Assembly: GCA_019828595.1 (NCBI GenBank)
Contig: JAHQRK010000029.1
Location: 620,001-684,000 of the forward strand
From: Aphanomyces cochlioides
Taxonomy: Eukaryota > Oomycota > Saprolegniomycetes > Saprolegniales > Verrucalvaceae
Length of the DNA: 64,000 bases
Reading direction: 5' to 3'
The translations under genes were made by a program, and so were the position numbers. The notes beneath the pieces were generated by a model. The model did not search any database. It worked only from the letters and a program-made list of their open reading frames with translations, and had not been told where the DNA came from. Positions 1-13,601 of the stretch are shown here, piece after piece; within the stretch, counting starts at the first letter, position 1, and the number at the start of each line of letters is the position of its first letter.

Positions 1-455
1 TCGTATTTAGGTTGTATGCTTTCAGTTGGGGATCAATGAATGCATGATATGCCAAACAATTTGCAAGCGATGAGGGATTTTTTTGCTATGTCGACGAGAA
101 TGAAATCCGCACGGACAATCCGCACGGACAACATCAAAGTATAATCTAGAGCGCAAAAATGCATGCATATTCTACAAGTTTTGCAAACCATCCATACTTA
201 CTTCAATAACTGAATAATTTATTGTTTATTTGGATTCTATCGAACAACATTGCCATTGATTCCACCAAGTTTTGCTCAACACATTGACTTCTTCCTAAAG
301 CTAGCTTGTCAAATACACCATTTTCATAAAATACTGCATTGAAACCTCTGAATAACTTCTATCGAGAACCATTTTATAACATGTTGGATGTGGTGAACAT
401 GGATGGTGGTGGATACTTCAGCAATTGAGGTAGGTTTGACAGAACTGCAGAAACG

Positions 456-461
456 AAAAAA
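456..461 (-). terminator. RNA polymerase III terminator of tRNA-Pro copy 1
   Basis: On the minus strand a run of six T follows the tRNA 3' end after the short trailer CATC. T-runs of this kind stop Pol III. The same run follows every standard copy. Truncated and hybrid copies have five T at the equivalent place. Confidence 0.8.
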
Positions 462-464
462 GAT

Positions 465-536
465 GGCCTCTGCCGATGATCGAAATCGGGACCTCCTGCA
501 CCCTAAGCAGGAATCATACCACTAGACCACAGAGGC
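465..536 (-). tRNA. tRNA-Pro (AGG), array copy 1, standard class
   Basis: The minus strand folds into a full cloverleaf of 72 nt. The acceptor arm is GCCTCTG/CAGAGGC with discriminator C, and the D-loop contains AGTGGTA. The anticodon stem CCTGC/GCAGG closes the loop TTAGGGT, giving anticodon AGG (plus-strand 502-504). The T-arm is CCGAT-TTCGATC-ATCGG. No intron and no encoded CCA, as usual for eukaryotes; a T6 terminator follows. Overall it matches eukaryotic tRNA-Pro genes. Odd: base pair 53:61, nearly always G:C and part of the Pol III B box, is T:A here. The stem still pairs, so folding is kept, but promoter strength may be reduced. Whether it is expressed cannot be seen. Confidence 0.93.
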
Positions 537-1788
537 ACTCATACTTCTACAAATCTGATGACATACATTCTCCATGCAATAGCAACACATTTGCCTCGAC
601 TTTCAATCTCTAAAGACACATCATGCATCGTACTCTAAACTTTACCAACTTCTAAAAAGACGCATTCTCCTCCAAAACACGATACATCATTTTCACACAA
701 TAACATATTATACTCATCGCAGCATATATTGCGCTTTTCGGTGGCATAATCAGAGATGAGATTTTACACGTCGGCGCATCGACTGACAACCTACCGAGAA
801 TACCATCCTCACAGCTCAGACCAGAATGTCTACTTGGGTCCTCTCGGACTATTCCTCAATGCAATAGGGTCAAAAATAGTTGCATAGATATTACTCTCCA
901 TGTACCAATTGCCCACGGACGTGGAACAAAGTGCAATGAAAACCGACGTCGAACTGCAATTTTACAGATTTTGTAGGCACCTGATGAAAAGGCCAAGATA
1001 AGCTCAACCAGAAAAAGATAGATTAAATATTTTTTTAATGTTTTTGACACGCACGTGATCTTGAATTGTGAGGAAATCAGATCAGTCACCAGAATACGAC
1101 GACATAGTCGGACTGGTTATCCTTTCAGTCCCAGACATGGGTAATTTGTTCAAAATTGAATTGAAAACGAAGATGTTTGATTTACAATCGAGAAGTTCTG
1201 TCTGTTTTCATTCTTGAGAACCAAAACTCTCGTTACAGAAGTACAGTTGGAGGACATGAATCCGATTCCCCTCTAAATAGAGAACAAATATACTTACTTG
1301 ACAAATAAACATAAGTTTTTGTTGGATCTCTTTGATCCACGCGCTATCTTGTTGAATTGTGTCTTACTGTGCCATCGTGGATGGTTTTACGAAACAGTAA
1401 AGATTGCAATGTATGTGGAGGTTTTGGAACGTTGTATAGTGAAAGCACGATCTGTCTTTTCACTTGACAAATAGACCTGTCGTGCTCCACATATGCATGC
1501 CACAGTACACATTATTTGACTCGTTTTCTTCGGGGGAGATTCAAATCCAAACCTGTTTGTCTGGCGTAGATATTCGTAAAGCTATGTTAAGACCTCGAAC
1601 GTTTGACCTAAACACTGAGGTGGATGTTCGTTGTGTTTCTCATAAGACTTGATCTATTTGTTCTGGTTTTGTCAGACAAACGAGAATTCTTGGGACAAAT
1701 CCCTTGCGAAGAAATAAAATATACAAACTTGGTGCATGCGATATAGTAGGTATATGCCGTAGAAGGTAAATTGGAGTGATAAAAAGAT
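465..1788. repeat. Segment A of the unit (exemplar): full tRNA to truncated tRNA
   Basis: This 1324-bp stretch begins with the complete tRNA-Pro and stops just before the truncated copy. It is the part kept in every unit, long or short, so it is present 24 times. In the short blocks it is the entire repeat. Between the two tRNA copies I see AT-rich sequence with no gene, including a small hairpin (tggatc/gatcca around 1323-1341). Its small open frames are hit by 1- and 2-nt indels in different units, so they are not conserved as protein. Confidence 0.9.
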
Positions 1789-1841
1789 GGCCTCTGCCGA
1801 TGATCGAAATTGGGACCTCCTGCACCCTAAGCAGGAATCAT
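1789..1841 (-). pseudogene. 5'-truncated tRNA-Pro pseudogene, copy 1
   Basis: The 3' 53 nt of the tRNA (end of the D-stem, anticodon arm with AGG, T-arm, 3' acceptor strand) plus the CATC-T5 trailer match the full gene. The acceptor 5' strand and most of the D-arm are missing. The sequence leaves tRNA identity after the minus-strand motif ATGATTCCTGC and is replaced by LINE-like sequence. The T-stem has an A51-C63 mismatch. It cannot form a tRNA, but it serves as homology for recombination with the full gene. Confidence 0.9.
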
Positions 1842-2037
1842 TCGCATGAAGCCTATCGAATATGTTCAACTTGGGGTAGTCTCAATGTTGGTCGGTCTCA
1901 TTTGTCTGTATAACGTACTGAAGCCATCTCAATAATTTGTGCAGGCATCTATCTATGGTTTTTGTGCGACAGTTTAGCCTTGTACAACGGATTCAAATCC
2001 CTGTACCCAGATATGTGGGTAGCACGATATGTGGGTA
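1842..2037 (+). repeat. LINE-derived fragment inside segment B (exemplar)
   Basis: These 196 bp match 47758-47953, where the same sequence continues into LINE copy L1; the only differences I see are about 2 bases. Read loosely it recalls the reverse transcriptase stretch GVRQGCPL...LY (around 1872-1925) and the later FC-D/E-S...LALN region, with small frameshifts. It occurs once in every complete segment B. The downstream part (from about 2038) has no LINE resemblance. Confidence 0.7.
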
Positions 2038-2827
2038 GCACGATGTGTGGTATTTGTCATGTCAGAGACAATTGAACTTTTCATAATTCTAAGCAGAGTC
2101 TCCTGAATACACCCAGATAAAATGCCATGATCTACATTGATGCTTGTGGAAAAGTTTACACAAGTAAATGTGTTCAATAGTGCACAAAGACAATACTTAT
2201 CCTTCGACGACTAGGAGTTGTAATATTGGAATGATGTTAATGAAACAAGCTAAGACAAGGGTAATTTCTGAGAACTTTGTGGCAGATACAGCAAACTAAC
2301 TATATCTACCATCACATCGAGCGAAAACTTTTCCTTAAGAAACGGTACAACAGGGTCAAATATCGTATTTAGGTTGTATGCTTTCAGTTGGGGATCAATG
2401 AATGCATGATATGCCAAACAATTTGCAAGCGATGAGGGATTTTTTTGCTATGTCGACGAGAATGAAATCCGCACGGACAATCCGCACGGACAACATCAAA
2501 GTATAATCTAGAGCGCAAAAATGCATGCATATTCTACAAGTTTTGCAAACCATCCATACTTACTTCAATAACTGAATAATTTATTGTTTATTATGGATTC
2601 TATCGAACAACATTGCCATTGATTCCACCAAGTTTTGCTCAACACATTGACTTCTTCCTAAAGCTAGCTTGTCAAATACACCATTTTCATAAAATACTGC
2701 ATTGAAACCTCTGAATAACTTCTATCGAGAACCATTTTATAACATGTTGGATGTGGTGAACATGGATGGTGGTGGATACTTCAGCAATTGAGGTAGGTTT
2801 GACAGAACTGCAGAAACGAAAAAAGAT

Positions 2828-2899
2828 GGCCTCTGCCGATGATCGAAATCGGGACCTCCTGCACCCTAAGCAGGAATCATACCACTAGACCACAGAGGC
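2828..2899 (-). tRNA. tRNA-Pro (AGG), array copy 2, standard class
   Basis: Same 72-nt cloverleaf as copy 1, with fully paired T-stem CCGAT/ATCGG and a T6 terminator. Confidence 0.93.
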
Positions 2900-4151
2900 A
2901 CTCATACTTCTACAAATCTGATGACATACATTCTCCATGCAATAGCAACACATTTGCCTCGACTTTCAATCTCTAAAGACACATCATGCATCGTACTCTA
3001 AACTTTACCAACTTCTAAAAAGACGCATTCTCCTCCAAAACACGATACATCATTTTCACACAATAACATATTATACTCATCGCAGCATATATTGCGCTTT
3101 TCGGTGGCATAATCAGAGATGAGATTTTACACGTCGGCGCATCGACTGACAACCTACCGAGAATACCATCCTCACAGCTCAGACCAGAATGTCTACTTGG
3201 GTCCTCTCGGACTATTCCTCAATGCAATAGGGTCAAAAATAGTTGCATAGATATTACTCTCCATGTACCAATTGCCCACGGACGTGGAACAAAGTGCAAT
3301 GAAAACCGACGTCGAACTGCAATTTTACAGATTTTGTAGGCACCTGATGAAAAGGCCAAGATAAGCTCAACCAGAAAAAGATAGATTAAATATTTTTTTA
3401 ATGTTTTTGACACGCACGTGATCTTGAATTGTGAGGAAATCAGATCAGTCACCAGAATACGACGACATAGTCGGACTGGTTATCCTTTCAGTCCCAGACA
3501 TGGGTAATTTGTTCAAAATTGAATTGAAAACGAAGATGTTTGATTTACAATCGAGAAGTTCTGTCTGTTTTCATTCTTGAGAACCAAAACTCACGTTACA
3601 GAAGTACAGTTGGAGGACATGAATCCGATTCCCCTCTAAATAGAGAACAAATATACTTACTTGACAAATAAACATAAGTTTTTGTTGGATCTCTTTGATC
3701 CACGCGCTATCTTGTTGAATTGTGTCTTACTGTGCCATCGTGGATGGTTTTACGAAACAGTAAAGATTGCAATGTATGTGGAGGTTTTGGAACGTTGTAT
3801 AGTGAAAGCACGATCTGTCTTTTCACTTGACAAATAGACCTGTCGTGCTCCACATATGCATGCCACAGTACACATTATTTGACTCGTTTTCTTCGGGGGA
3901 GATTCAAATCCAAACCTGTTTGTCTGGCGTAGATATTCGTAAAGCTATGTTAAGACCTCGAACGTTTGACCTAAACACTGAGGTGGATGTTCGTTGTGTT
4001 TCTCATAAGACTTGATCTATTTGTTCTGGTTTTGTCAGACAAACGAGAATTCTTGGGACAAATCCCTTGCGAAGAAATAAAATATACAAACTTGGTGCAT
4101 GCGATATAGTAGGTATATGCCGTAGAAGGTAAATTGGAGTGATAAAAAGAT

Positions 4152-4204
4152 GGCCTCTGCCGATGATCGAAATTGGGACCTCCTGCACCCTAAGCAGGAA
4201 TCAT
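4152..4204 (-). pseudogene. 5'-truncated tRNA-Pro pseudogene, copy 2
   Basis: Same breakpoint and T-stem mismatch as the copy at 1789. Confidence 0.9.
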
Positions 4205-5190
4205 TCGCATGAAGCCTATCGAATATGTTCAACTTGGGGTAGTCTCAATGTTGGTCGGTCTCATTTGTCTGTATAACGTACTGAAGCCATCTCAATAATT
4301 TGTGCAGGCATCTATCTATGGTTTTTGTGCGACAGTTTAGCCTTGTACAACGGATTCAAATCCCTGTACCCAGATATGTGGGTAGCACGATATGTGGGTA
4401 GCACGATGTGTGGTATTTGTCATGTCAGAGACAATTGAACTTTTCATAATTCTAAGCAGAGTCTCCTGAATACACCCAGATAAAATGCCATGATCTACAT
4501 TGATGCTTGTGGAAAAGTTTACACAAGTAAATGTGTTCAATAGTGCACAAAGACAATACTTATCCTTCGACGACTAGGAGTTGTAATATTGGAATGATGT
4601 TAATGAAACAAGCTAAGACAAGGGTAATTTCTGAGAACTTTGTGGCAGATACAGCAAACTAACTATATCTACCATCACATCGAGCGAAAACTTTTCCTTA
4701 AGAAACGGTACAACAGGGTCAAATATCGTATTTAGGTTGTATGCTTTCAGTTGGGGATCAATGAATACATGATATGCCAAACAATTTGCAAGCGATGAGG
4801 GATTTTTTTGCTATGTCGACGAGAATGAAATCCGCACGGACAATCCGCACGGACAACATCAAAGTATAATCTAGAGCGCAAAAATGCATGCATATTCTAC
4901 AAGTTTTGCAAACCATCCATACTTACTTCAATAACTGAATAATTTATTGTTTATTATGGATTCTATCGAACAACATTGCCATTGATTCCACCAAGTTTTG
5001 CTCAACACATTGACTTCTTCCTAAAGCTAGCTTGTCAAATACACCATTTTCATAAAATACTGCATTGAAACCTCTGAATAACTTCTATCGAGAACCATTT
5101 TATAACATGTTGGATGTGGTGAACATGGATGGTGGTGGATACTTCAGCAATTGAGGTAGGTTTGACAGAACTGCAGAAACGAAAAAAGAT

Positions 5191-5262
5191 GGCCTCTGCC
5201 GATGATCGAAATCGGGACCTCCTGCACCCTAAGCAGGAATCATACCACTAGACCACAGAGGC
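5191..5262 (-). tRNA. tRNA-Pro (AGG), array copy 3, standard class
   Basis: Identical to copy 1 by eye; paired T-stem and T6 terminator. Confidence 0.93.
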
Positions 5263-6513
5263 ACTCATACTTCTACAAATCTGATGACATACATTCTCCA
5301 TGCAATAGCAACACATTTGCCTCGACTTTCAATCTCTAAAGACACATCATGCATCGTACTCTAAACTTTACCAACTTCTAAAAAGACGCATTCTCCTCCA
5401 AAACACGATACATCATTTTCACACAATAACATATTATACTCATCGCAGCATATATTGCGCTTTTCGGTGGCATAATCAGAGATGAGATTTTACACGTCGG
5501 CGCATCGACTGACAACCTACCGAGAATACCATCCTCACAGCTCAGACCAGAATGTCTACTTGGGTCCTCTCGGACTATTCCTCAATGCAATAGGGTCAAA
5601 AATAGTTGCATAGATATTACTCTCCATGTACCAATTGCCCACGGACGTGGAACAAAGTGCAATGAAAACCGACGTCGAACTGCAATTTTACAGATTTTGT
5701 AGGCACCTGATGAAAAGGCCAAGATAAGCTCAACCAGAAAAAGATAGATTAAATATTTTTTTAATGTTTTTGACACGCACGTGATCTTGAATTGTGAGGA
5801 AATCAGATCAGTCACCAGAATACGACGACATAGTCGGACTGGTTATCCTTTCAGTCCCAGACATGGGTAATTTGTTCAAAATTGAATTGAAAACGAAGAT
5901 GTTTGATTTACAATCGAGAAGTTCTGTCTGTTTTCATTCTTGAGAACCAAAACTCACGTTACAGAAGTACAGTTGGAGGACATGAATCCGATTCCCCTCT
6001 AAATAGAGAACAAATATACTTACTTGACAAATAAACATAAGTTTTTGTTGGATCTCTTTGATCCACGCGCTATCTTGTTGAATTGTGTCTTACTGTGCCA
6101 TCGTGGATGGTTTTACGAAACAGTAAAGATTGCAATGTATGTGGAGGTTTTGGAACGTTGTATAGTGAAAGCACGATCTGTCTTTTCACTTGACAAATAG
6201 ACCTGTCGTGCTCCACATATGCATGCCACAGTACACATTATTTGACTCGTTTTCTTCGGGGAGATTCAAATCCAAACCTGTTTGTCTGGCGTAGATATTC
6301 GTAAAGCTATGTTAAGACCTCGAACGTTTGACCTAAACACTGAGGTGGATGTTCGTTGTGTTTCTCATAAGACTTGATCTATTTGTTCTGGTTTTGTCAG
6401 ACAAACGAGAATTCTTGGGACAAATCCCTTGCGAAGAAATAAAATATACAAACTTGGTGCATGCGATATAGTAGGTATATGCCGTAGAAGGTAAATTGGA
6501 GTGATAAAAAGAT

Positions 6514-6566
6514 GGCCTCTGCCGATGATCGAAATTGGGACCTCCTGCACCCTAAGCAGGAATCAT
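6514..6566 (-). pseudogene. 5'-truncated tRNA-Pro pseudogene, copy 3
   Basis: Same breakpoint and T-stem mismatch as the copy at 1789. Confidence 0.9.
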
Positions 6567-7552
6567 TCGCATGAAGCCTATCGAATATGTTCAACTTGGG
6601 GTAGTCTCAATGTTGGTCGGTCTCATTTGTCTGTATAACGTACTGAAGCCATCTCAATAATTTGTGCAGGCATCTATCTATGGTTTTTGTGCGACAGTTT
6701 AGCCTTGTACAACGGATTCAAATCCCTGTACCCAGATATGTGGGTAGCACGATATGTGGGTAGCACGATGTGTGGTATTTGTCATGTCAGAGACAATTGA
6801 ACTTTTCATAATTCTAAGCAGAGTCTCCTGAATACACCCAGATAAAATGCCATGATCTACATTGATGCTTGTGGAAAAGTTTACACAAGTAAATGTGTTC
6901 AATAGTGCACAAAGACAATACTTATCCTTCGACGACTAGGAGTTGTAATATTGGAATGATGTTAATGAAACAAGCTAAGACAAGGGTAATTTCTGAGAAC
7001 TTTGTGGCAGATACAGCAAACTAACTATATCTACCATCACATCGAGCGAAAACTTTTCCTTAAGAAACGGTACAACAGGGTCAAATATCGTATTTAGGTT
7101 GTATGCTTTCAGTTGGGGATCAATGAATACATGATATGCCAAACAATTTGCAAGCGATGAGGGATTTTTTTGCTATGTCGACGAGAATGAAATCCGCACG
7201 GACAATCCGCACGGACAACATCAAAGTATAATCTAGAGCGCAAAAATGCATGCATATTCTACAAGTTTTGCAAACCATCCATACTTACTTCAATAACTGA
7301 ATAATTTATTGTTTATTATGGATTCTATCGAACAACATTGCCATTGATTCCACCAAGTTTTGCTCAACACATTGACTTCTTCCTAAAGCTAGCTTGTCAA
7401 ATACACCATTTTCATAAAATACTGCATTGAAACCTCTGAATAACTTCTATCGAGAACCATTTTATAACATGTTGGATGTGGTGAACATGGATGGTGGTGG
7501 ATACTTCAGCAATTGAGGTAGGTTTGACAGAACTGCAGAAACGAAAAAAGAT

Positions 7553-7624
7553 GGCCTCTGCCGATGATCGAAATCGGGACCTCCTGCACCCTAAGCAGGA
7601 ATCATACCACTAGACCACAGAGGC
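7553..7624 (-). tRNA. tRNA-Pro (AGG), array copy 4, standard class
   Basis: Identical to copy 1 by eye; paired T-stem and T6 terminator. Confidence 0.93.
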
Positions 7625-8876
7625 ACTCATACTTCTACAAATCTGATGACATACATTCTCCATGCAATAGCAACACATTTGCCTCGACTTTCAATCTCTA
7701 AAGACACATCATGCATCGTACTCTAAACTTTACCAACTTCTAAAAAGACGCATTCTCCTCCAAAACACGATACATCATTTTCACACAATAACATATTATA
7801 CTCATCGCAGCATATATTGCGCTTTTCGGTGGCATAATCAGAGATGAGATTTTACACGTCGGCGCATCGACTGACAACCTACCGAGAATACCATCCTCAC
7901 AGCTCAGACCAGAATGTCTACTTGGGTCCTCTCGGACTATTCCTCAATGCAATAGGGTCAAAAATAGTTGCATAGATATTACTCTCCATGTACCAATTGC
8001 CCACGGACGTGGAACAAAGTGCAATGAAAACCGACGTCGAACTGCAATTTTACAGATTTTGTAGGCACCTGATGAAAAGGCCAAGATAAGCTCAACCAGA
8101 AAAAGATAGATTAAATATTTTTTTAATGTTTTTGACACGCACGTGATCTTGAATTGTGAGGAAATCAGATCAGTCACCAGAATACGACGACATAGTCGGA
8201 CTGGTTATCCTTTCAGTCCCAGACATGGGTAATTTGTTCAAAATTGAATTGAAAACGAAGATGTTTGATTTACAATCGAGAAGTTCTGTCTGTTTTCATT
8301 CTTGAGAACCAAAACTCACGTTACAGAAGTACAGTTGGAGGACATGAATCCGATTCCCCTCTAAATAGAGAACAAATATACTTACTTGACAAATAAACAT
8401 AAGTTTTTGTTGGATCTCTTTGATCCACGCGCTATCTTGTTGAATTGTGTCTTACTGTGCCATCGTGGATGGTTTTACGAAACAGTAAAGATTGCAATGT
8501 ATGTGGAGGTTTTGGAACGTTGTATAGTGAAAGCACGATCTGTCTTTTCACTTGACAAATAGACCTGTCGTGCTCCACATATGCATGCCACAGTACACAT
8601 TATTTGACTCGTTTTCTTCGGGGGAGATTCAAATCCAAACCTGTTTGTCTGGCGTAGATATTCGTAAAGCTATGTTAAGACCTCGAACGTTTGACCTAAA
8701 CACTGAGGTGGATGTTCGTTGTGTTTCTCATAAGACTTGATCTATTTGTTCTGGTTTTGTCAGACAAACGAGAATTCTTGGGACAAATCCCTTGCGAAGA
8801 AATAAAATATACAAACTTGGTGCATGCGATATAGTAGGTATATGCCGTAGAAGGTAAATTGGAGTGATAAAAAGAT

Positions 8877-8929
8877 GGCCTCTGCCGATGATCGAAATTG
8901 GGACCTCCTGCACCCTAAGCAGGAATCAT
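8877..8929 (-). pseudogene. 5'-truncated tRNA-Pro pseudogene, copy 4
   Basis: Same breakpoint and T-stem mismatch as the copy at 1789. Confidence 0.9.
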
Positions 8930-9915
8930 TCGCATGAAGCCTATCGAATATGTTCAACTTGGGGTAGTCTCAATGTTGGTCGGTCTCATTTGTCTGTATA
9001 ACGTACTGAAGCCATCTCAATAATTTGTGCAGGCATCTATCTATGGTTTTTGTGCGACAGTTTAGCCTTGTACAACGGATTCAAATCCCTGTACCCAGAT
9101 ATGTGGGTAGCACGATATGTGGGTAGCACGATGTGTGGTATTTGTCATGTCAGAGACAATTGAACTTTTCATAATTCTAAGCAGAGTCTCCTGAATACAC
9201 CCAGATAAAATGCCATGATCTACATTGATGCTTGTGGAAAAGTTTACACAAGTAAATGTGTTCAATAGTGCACAAAGACAATACTTATCCTTCGACGACT
9301 AGGAGTTGTAATATTGGAATGATGTTAATGAAACAAGCTAAGACAAGGGTAATTTCTGAGAACTTTGTGGCAGATACAGCAAACTAACTATATCTACCAT
9401 CACATCGAGCGAAAACTTTTCCTTAAGAAACGGTACAACAGGGTCAAATATCGTATTTAGGTTGTATGCTTTCAGTTGGGGATCAATGAATACATGATAT
9501 GCCAAACAATTTGCAAGCGATGAGGGATTTTTTTGCTATGTCGACGAGAATGAAATCCGCACGGACAATCCGCACGGACAACATCAAAGTATAATCTAGA
9601 GCGCAAAAATGCATGCATATTCTACAAGTTTTGCAAACCATCCATACTTACTTCAATAACTGAATAATTTATTGTTTATTATGGATTCTATCGAACAACA
9701 TTGCCATTGATTCCACCAAGTTTTGCTCAACACATTGACTTCTTCCTAAAGCTAGCTTGTCAAATACACCATTTTCATAAAATACTGCATTGAAACCTCT
9801 GAATAACTTCTATCGAGAACCATTTTATAACATGTTGGATGTGGTGAACATGGATGGTGGTGGATACTTCAGCAATTGAGGTAGGTTTGACAGAACTGCA
9901 GAAACGAAAAAAGAT

Positions 9916-9987
9916 GGCCTCTGCCGATGATCGAAATCGGGACCTCCTGCACCCTAAGCAGGAATCATACCACTAGACCACAGAGGC
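9916..9987 (-). tRNA. tRNA-Pro (AGG), array copy 5, standard class
   Basis: Identical to copy 1 by eye; paired T-stem and T6 terminator. Confidence 0.93.
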
Positions 9988-11239
9988 ACTCATACTTCTA
10001 CAAATCTGATGACATACATTCTCCATGCAATAGCAACACATTTGCCTCGACTTTCAATCTCTAAAGACACATCATGCATCGTACTCTAAACTTTACCAAC
10101 TTCTAAAAAGACGCATTCTCCTCCAAAACACGATACATCATTTTCACACAATAACATATTATACTCATCGCAGCATATATTGCGCTTTTCGGTGGCATAA
10201 TCAGAGATGAGATTTTACACGTCGGCGCATCGACTGACAACCTACCGAGAATACCATCCTCACAGCTCAGACCAGAATGTCTACTTGGGTCCTCTCGGAC
10301 TATTCCTCAATGCAATAGGGTCAAAAATAGTTGCATAGATATTACTCTCCATGTACCAATTGCCCACGGACGTGGAACAAAGTGCAATGAAAACCGACGT
10401 CGAACTGCAATTTTACAGATTTTGTAGGCACCTGATGAAAAGGCCAAGATAAGCTCAACCAGAAAAAGATAGATTAAATATTTTTTTAATGTTTTTGACA
10501 CGCACGTGATCTTGAATTGTGAGGAAATCAGATCAGTCACCAGAATACGACGACATAGTCGGACTGGTTATCCTTTCAGTCCCAGACATGGGTAATTTGT
10601 TCAAAATTGAATTGAAAACGAAGATGTTTGATTTACAATCGAGAAGTTCTGTCTGTTTTCATTCTTGAGAACCAAAACTCACGTTACAGAAGTACAGTTG
10701 GAGGACATGAATCCGATTCCCCTCTAAATAGAGAACAAATATACTTACTTGACAAATAAACATAAGTTTTTGTTGGATCTCTTTGATCCACGCGCTATCT
10801 TGTTGAATTGTGTCTTACTGTGCCATCGTGGATGGTTTTACGAAACAGTAAAGATTGCAATGTATGTGGAGGTTTTGGAACGTTGTATAGTGAAAGCACG
10901 ATCTGTCTTTTCACTTGACAAATAGACCTGTCGTGCTCCACATATGCATGCCACAGTACACATTATTTGACTCGTTTTCTTCGGGGGAGATTCAAATCCA
11001 AACCTGTTTGTCTGGCGTAGATATTCGTAAAGCTATGTTAAGACCTCGAACGTTTGACCTAAACACTGAGGTGGATGTTCGTTGTGTTTCTCATAAGACT
11101 TGATCTATTTGTTCTGGTTTTGTCAGACAAACGAGAATTCTTGGGACAAATCCCTTGCGAAGAAATAAAATATACAAACTTGGTGCATGCGATATAGTAG
11201 GTATATGCCGTAGAAGGTAAATTGGAGTGATAAAAAGAT

Positions 11240-11292
11240 GGCCTCTGCCGATGATCGAAATTGGGACCTCCTGCACCCTAAGCAGGAATCAT
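11240..11292 (-). pseudogene. 5'-truncated tRNA-Pro pseudogene, copy 5
   Basis: Same breakpoint and T-stem mismatch as the copy at 1789. Confidence 0.9.
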
Positions 11293-12277
11293 TCGCATGA
11301 AGCCTATCGAATATGTTCAACTTGGGGTAGTCTCAATGTTGGTCGGTCTCATTTGTCTGTATAACGTACTGAAGCCATCTCAATAATTTGTGCAGGCATC
11401 TATCTATGGTTTTTGTGCGACAGTTTAGCCTTGTACAACGGATTCAAATCCCTGTACCCAGATATGTGGGTAGCACGATATGTGGGTAGCACGATGTGTG
11501 GTATTTGTCATGTCAGAGACAATTGAACTTTTCATAATTCTAAGCAGAGTCTCCTGAATACACCCAGATAAAATGCCATGATCTACATTGATGCTTGTGG
11601 AAAAGTTTACACAAGTAAATGTGTTCAATAGTGCACAAAGACAATACTTATCCTTCGACGACTAGGAGTTGTAATATTGGAATGATGTTAATGAAACAAG
11701 CTAAGACAAGGGTAATTTCTGAGAACTTTTGGCAGATACAGCAAACTAACTATATCTACCATCACATCGAGCGAAAACTTTTCCTTAAGAAACGGTACAA
11801 CAGGGTCAAATATCGTATTTAGGTTGTATGCTTTCAGTTGGGGATCAATGAATACATGATATGCCAAACAATTTGCAAGCGATGAGGGATTTTTTTGCTA
11901 TGTCGACGAGAATGAAATCCGCACGGACAATCCGCACGGACAACATCAAAGTATAATCTAGAGCGCAAAAATGCATGCATATTCTACAAGTTTTGCAAAC
12001 CATCCATACTTACTTCAATAACTGAATAATTTATTGTTTATTATGGATTCTATCGAACAACATTGCCATTGATTCCACCAAGTTTTGCTCAACACATTGA
12101 CTTCTTCCTAAAGCTAGCTTGTCAAATACACCATTTTCATAAAATACTGCATTGAAACCTCTGAATAACTTCTATCGAGAACCATTTTATAACATGTTGG
12201 ATGTGGTGAACATGGATGGTGGTGGATACTTCAGCAATTGAGGTAGGTTTGACAGAACTGCAGAAACGAAAAAAGAT

Positions 12278-12349
12278 GGCCTCTGCCGATGATCGAAATC
12301 GGGACCTCCTGCACCCTAAGCAGGAATCATACCACTAGACCACAGAGGC
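12278..12349 (-). tRNA. tRNA-Pro (AGG), array copy 6, standard class
   Basis: Identical to copy 1 by eye; paired T-stem and T6 terminator. Confidence 0.93.
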
Positions 12350-13601
12350 ACTCATACTTCTACAAATCTGATGACATACATTCTCCATGCAATAGCAACA
12401 CATTTGCCTCGACTTTCAATCTCTAAAGACACATCATGCATCGTACTCTAAACTTTACCAACTTCTAAAAAGACGCATTCTCCTCCAAAACACGATACAT
12501 CATTTTCACACAATAACATATTATACTCATCGCAGCATATATTGCGCTTTTCGGTGGCATAATCAGAGATGAGATTTTACACGTCGGCGCATCGACTGAC
12601 AACCTACCGAGAATACCATCCTCACAGCTCAGACCAGAATGTCTACTTGGGTCCTCTCGGACTATTCCTCAATGCAATAGGGTCAAAAATAGTTGCATAG
12701 ATATTACTCTCCATGTACCAATTGCCCACGGACGTGGAACAAAGTGCAATGAAAACCGACGTCGAACTGCAATTTTACAGATTTTGTAGGCACCTGATGA
12801 AAAGGCCAAGATAAGCTCAACCAGAAAAAGATAGATTAAATATTTTTTTAATGTTTTTGACACGCACGTGATCTTGAATTGTGAGGAAATCAGATCAGTC
12901 ACCAGAATACGACGACATAGTCGGACTGGTTATCCTTTCAGTCCCAGACATGGGTAATTTGTTCAAAATTGAATTGAAAACGAAGATGTTTGATTTACAA
13001 TCGAGAAGTTCTGTCTGTTTTCATTCTTGAGAACCAAAACTCACGTTACAGAAGTACAGTTGGAGGACATGAATCCGATTCCCCTCTAAATAGAGAACAA
13101 ATATACTTACTTGACAAATAAACATAAGTTTTTGTTGGATCTCTTTGATCCACGCGCTATCTTGTTGAATTGTGTCTTACTGTGCCATCGTGGATGGTTT
13201 TACGAAACAGTAAAGATTGCAATGTATGTGGAGGTTTTGGAACGTTGTATAGTGAAAGCACGATCTGTCTTTTCACTTGACAAATAGACCTGTCGTGCTC
13301 CACATATGCATGCCACAGTACACATTATTTGACTCGTTTTCTTCGGGGGAGATTCAAATCCAAACCTGTTTGTCTGGCGTAGATATTCGTAAAGCTATGT
13401 TAAGACCTCGAACGTTTGACCTAAACACTGAGGTGGATGTTCGTTGTGTTTCTCATAAGACTTGATCTATTTGTTCTGGTTTTGTCAGACAAACGAGAAT
13501 TCTTGGGACAAATCCCTTGCGAAGAAATAAAATATACAAACTTGGTGCATGCGATATAGTAGGTATATGCCGTAGAAGGTAAATTGGAGTGATAAAAAGA
13601 T

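Larger units (their letters stand above)
1789..2827. repeat. Segment B of the unit (exemplar): truncated tRNA to next full tRNA
   Basis: This 1039-bp stretch holds the truncated tRNA (1789-1841), then about 196 bp of decayed LINE sequence (1842-2037), then AT-rich DNA without a recognisable gene up to the next full tRNA. It is absent from the short units. Two tiny internal duplications are visible: atatgtgggtagcacg twice at about 2011-2042, and aatccgcacggac twice at about 105-131 and its equivalents. Confidence 0.88.

Noticed and set aside
856..1089. Repeated 77-codon minus-strand frame present in most array units
   Set aside because: It recurs only because the unit recurs. Different units carry 1- and 2-nt indels in it (near 15229 and 39186) with no sign of selection on the protein, and it resembles no family I know.
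1464..1652. Repeated 62-codon plus-strand frame in segment A
   Set aside because: It starts with TTG, and in the unit at 5191 it is destroyed by a 1-nt deletion in the ggggg run (about 6258). No family resemblance.
1974..2177. Repeated 67-codon minus-strand frame in segment B
   Set aside because: Its end overlaps the LINE remnant on the opposite strand, and the whole segment is lost from short units. Not credible as a gene.
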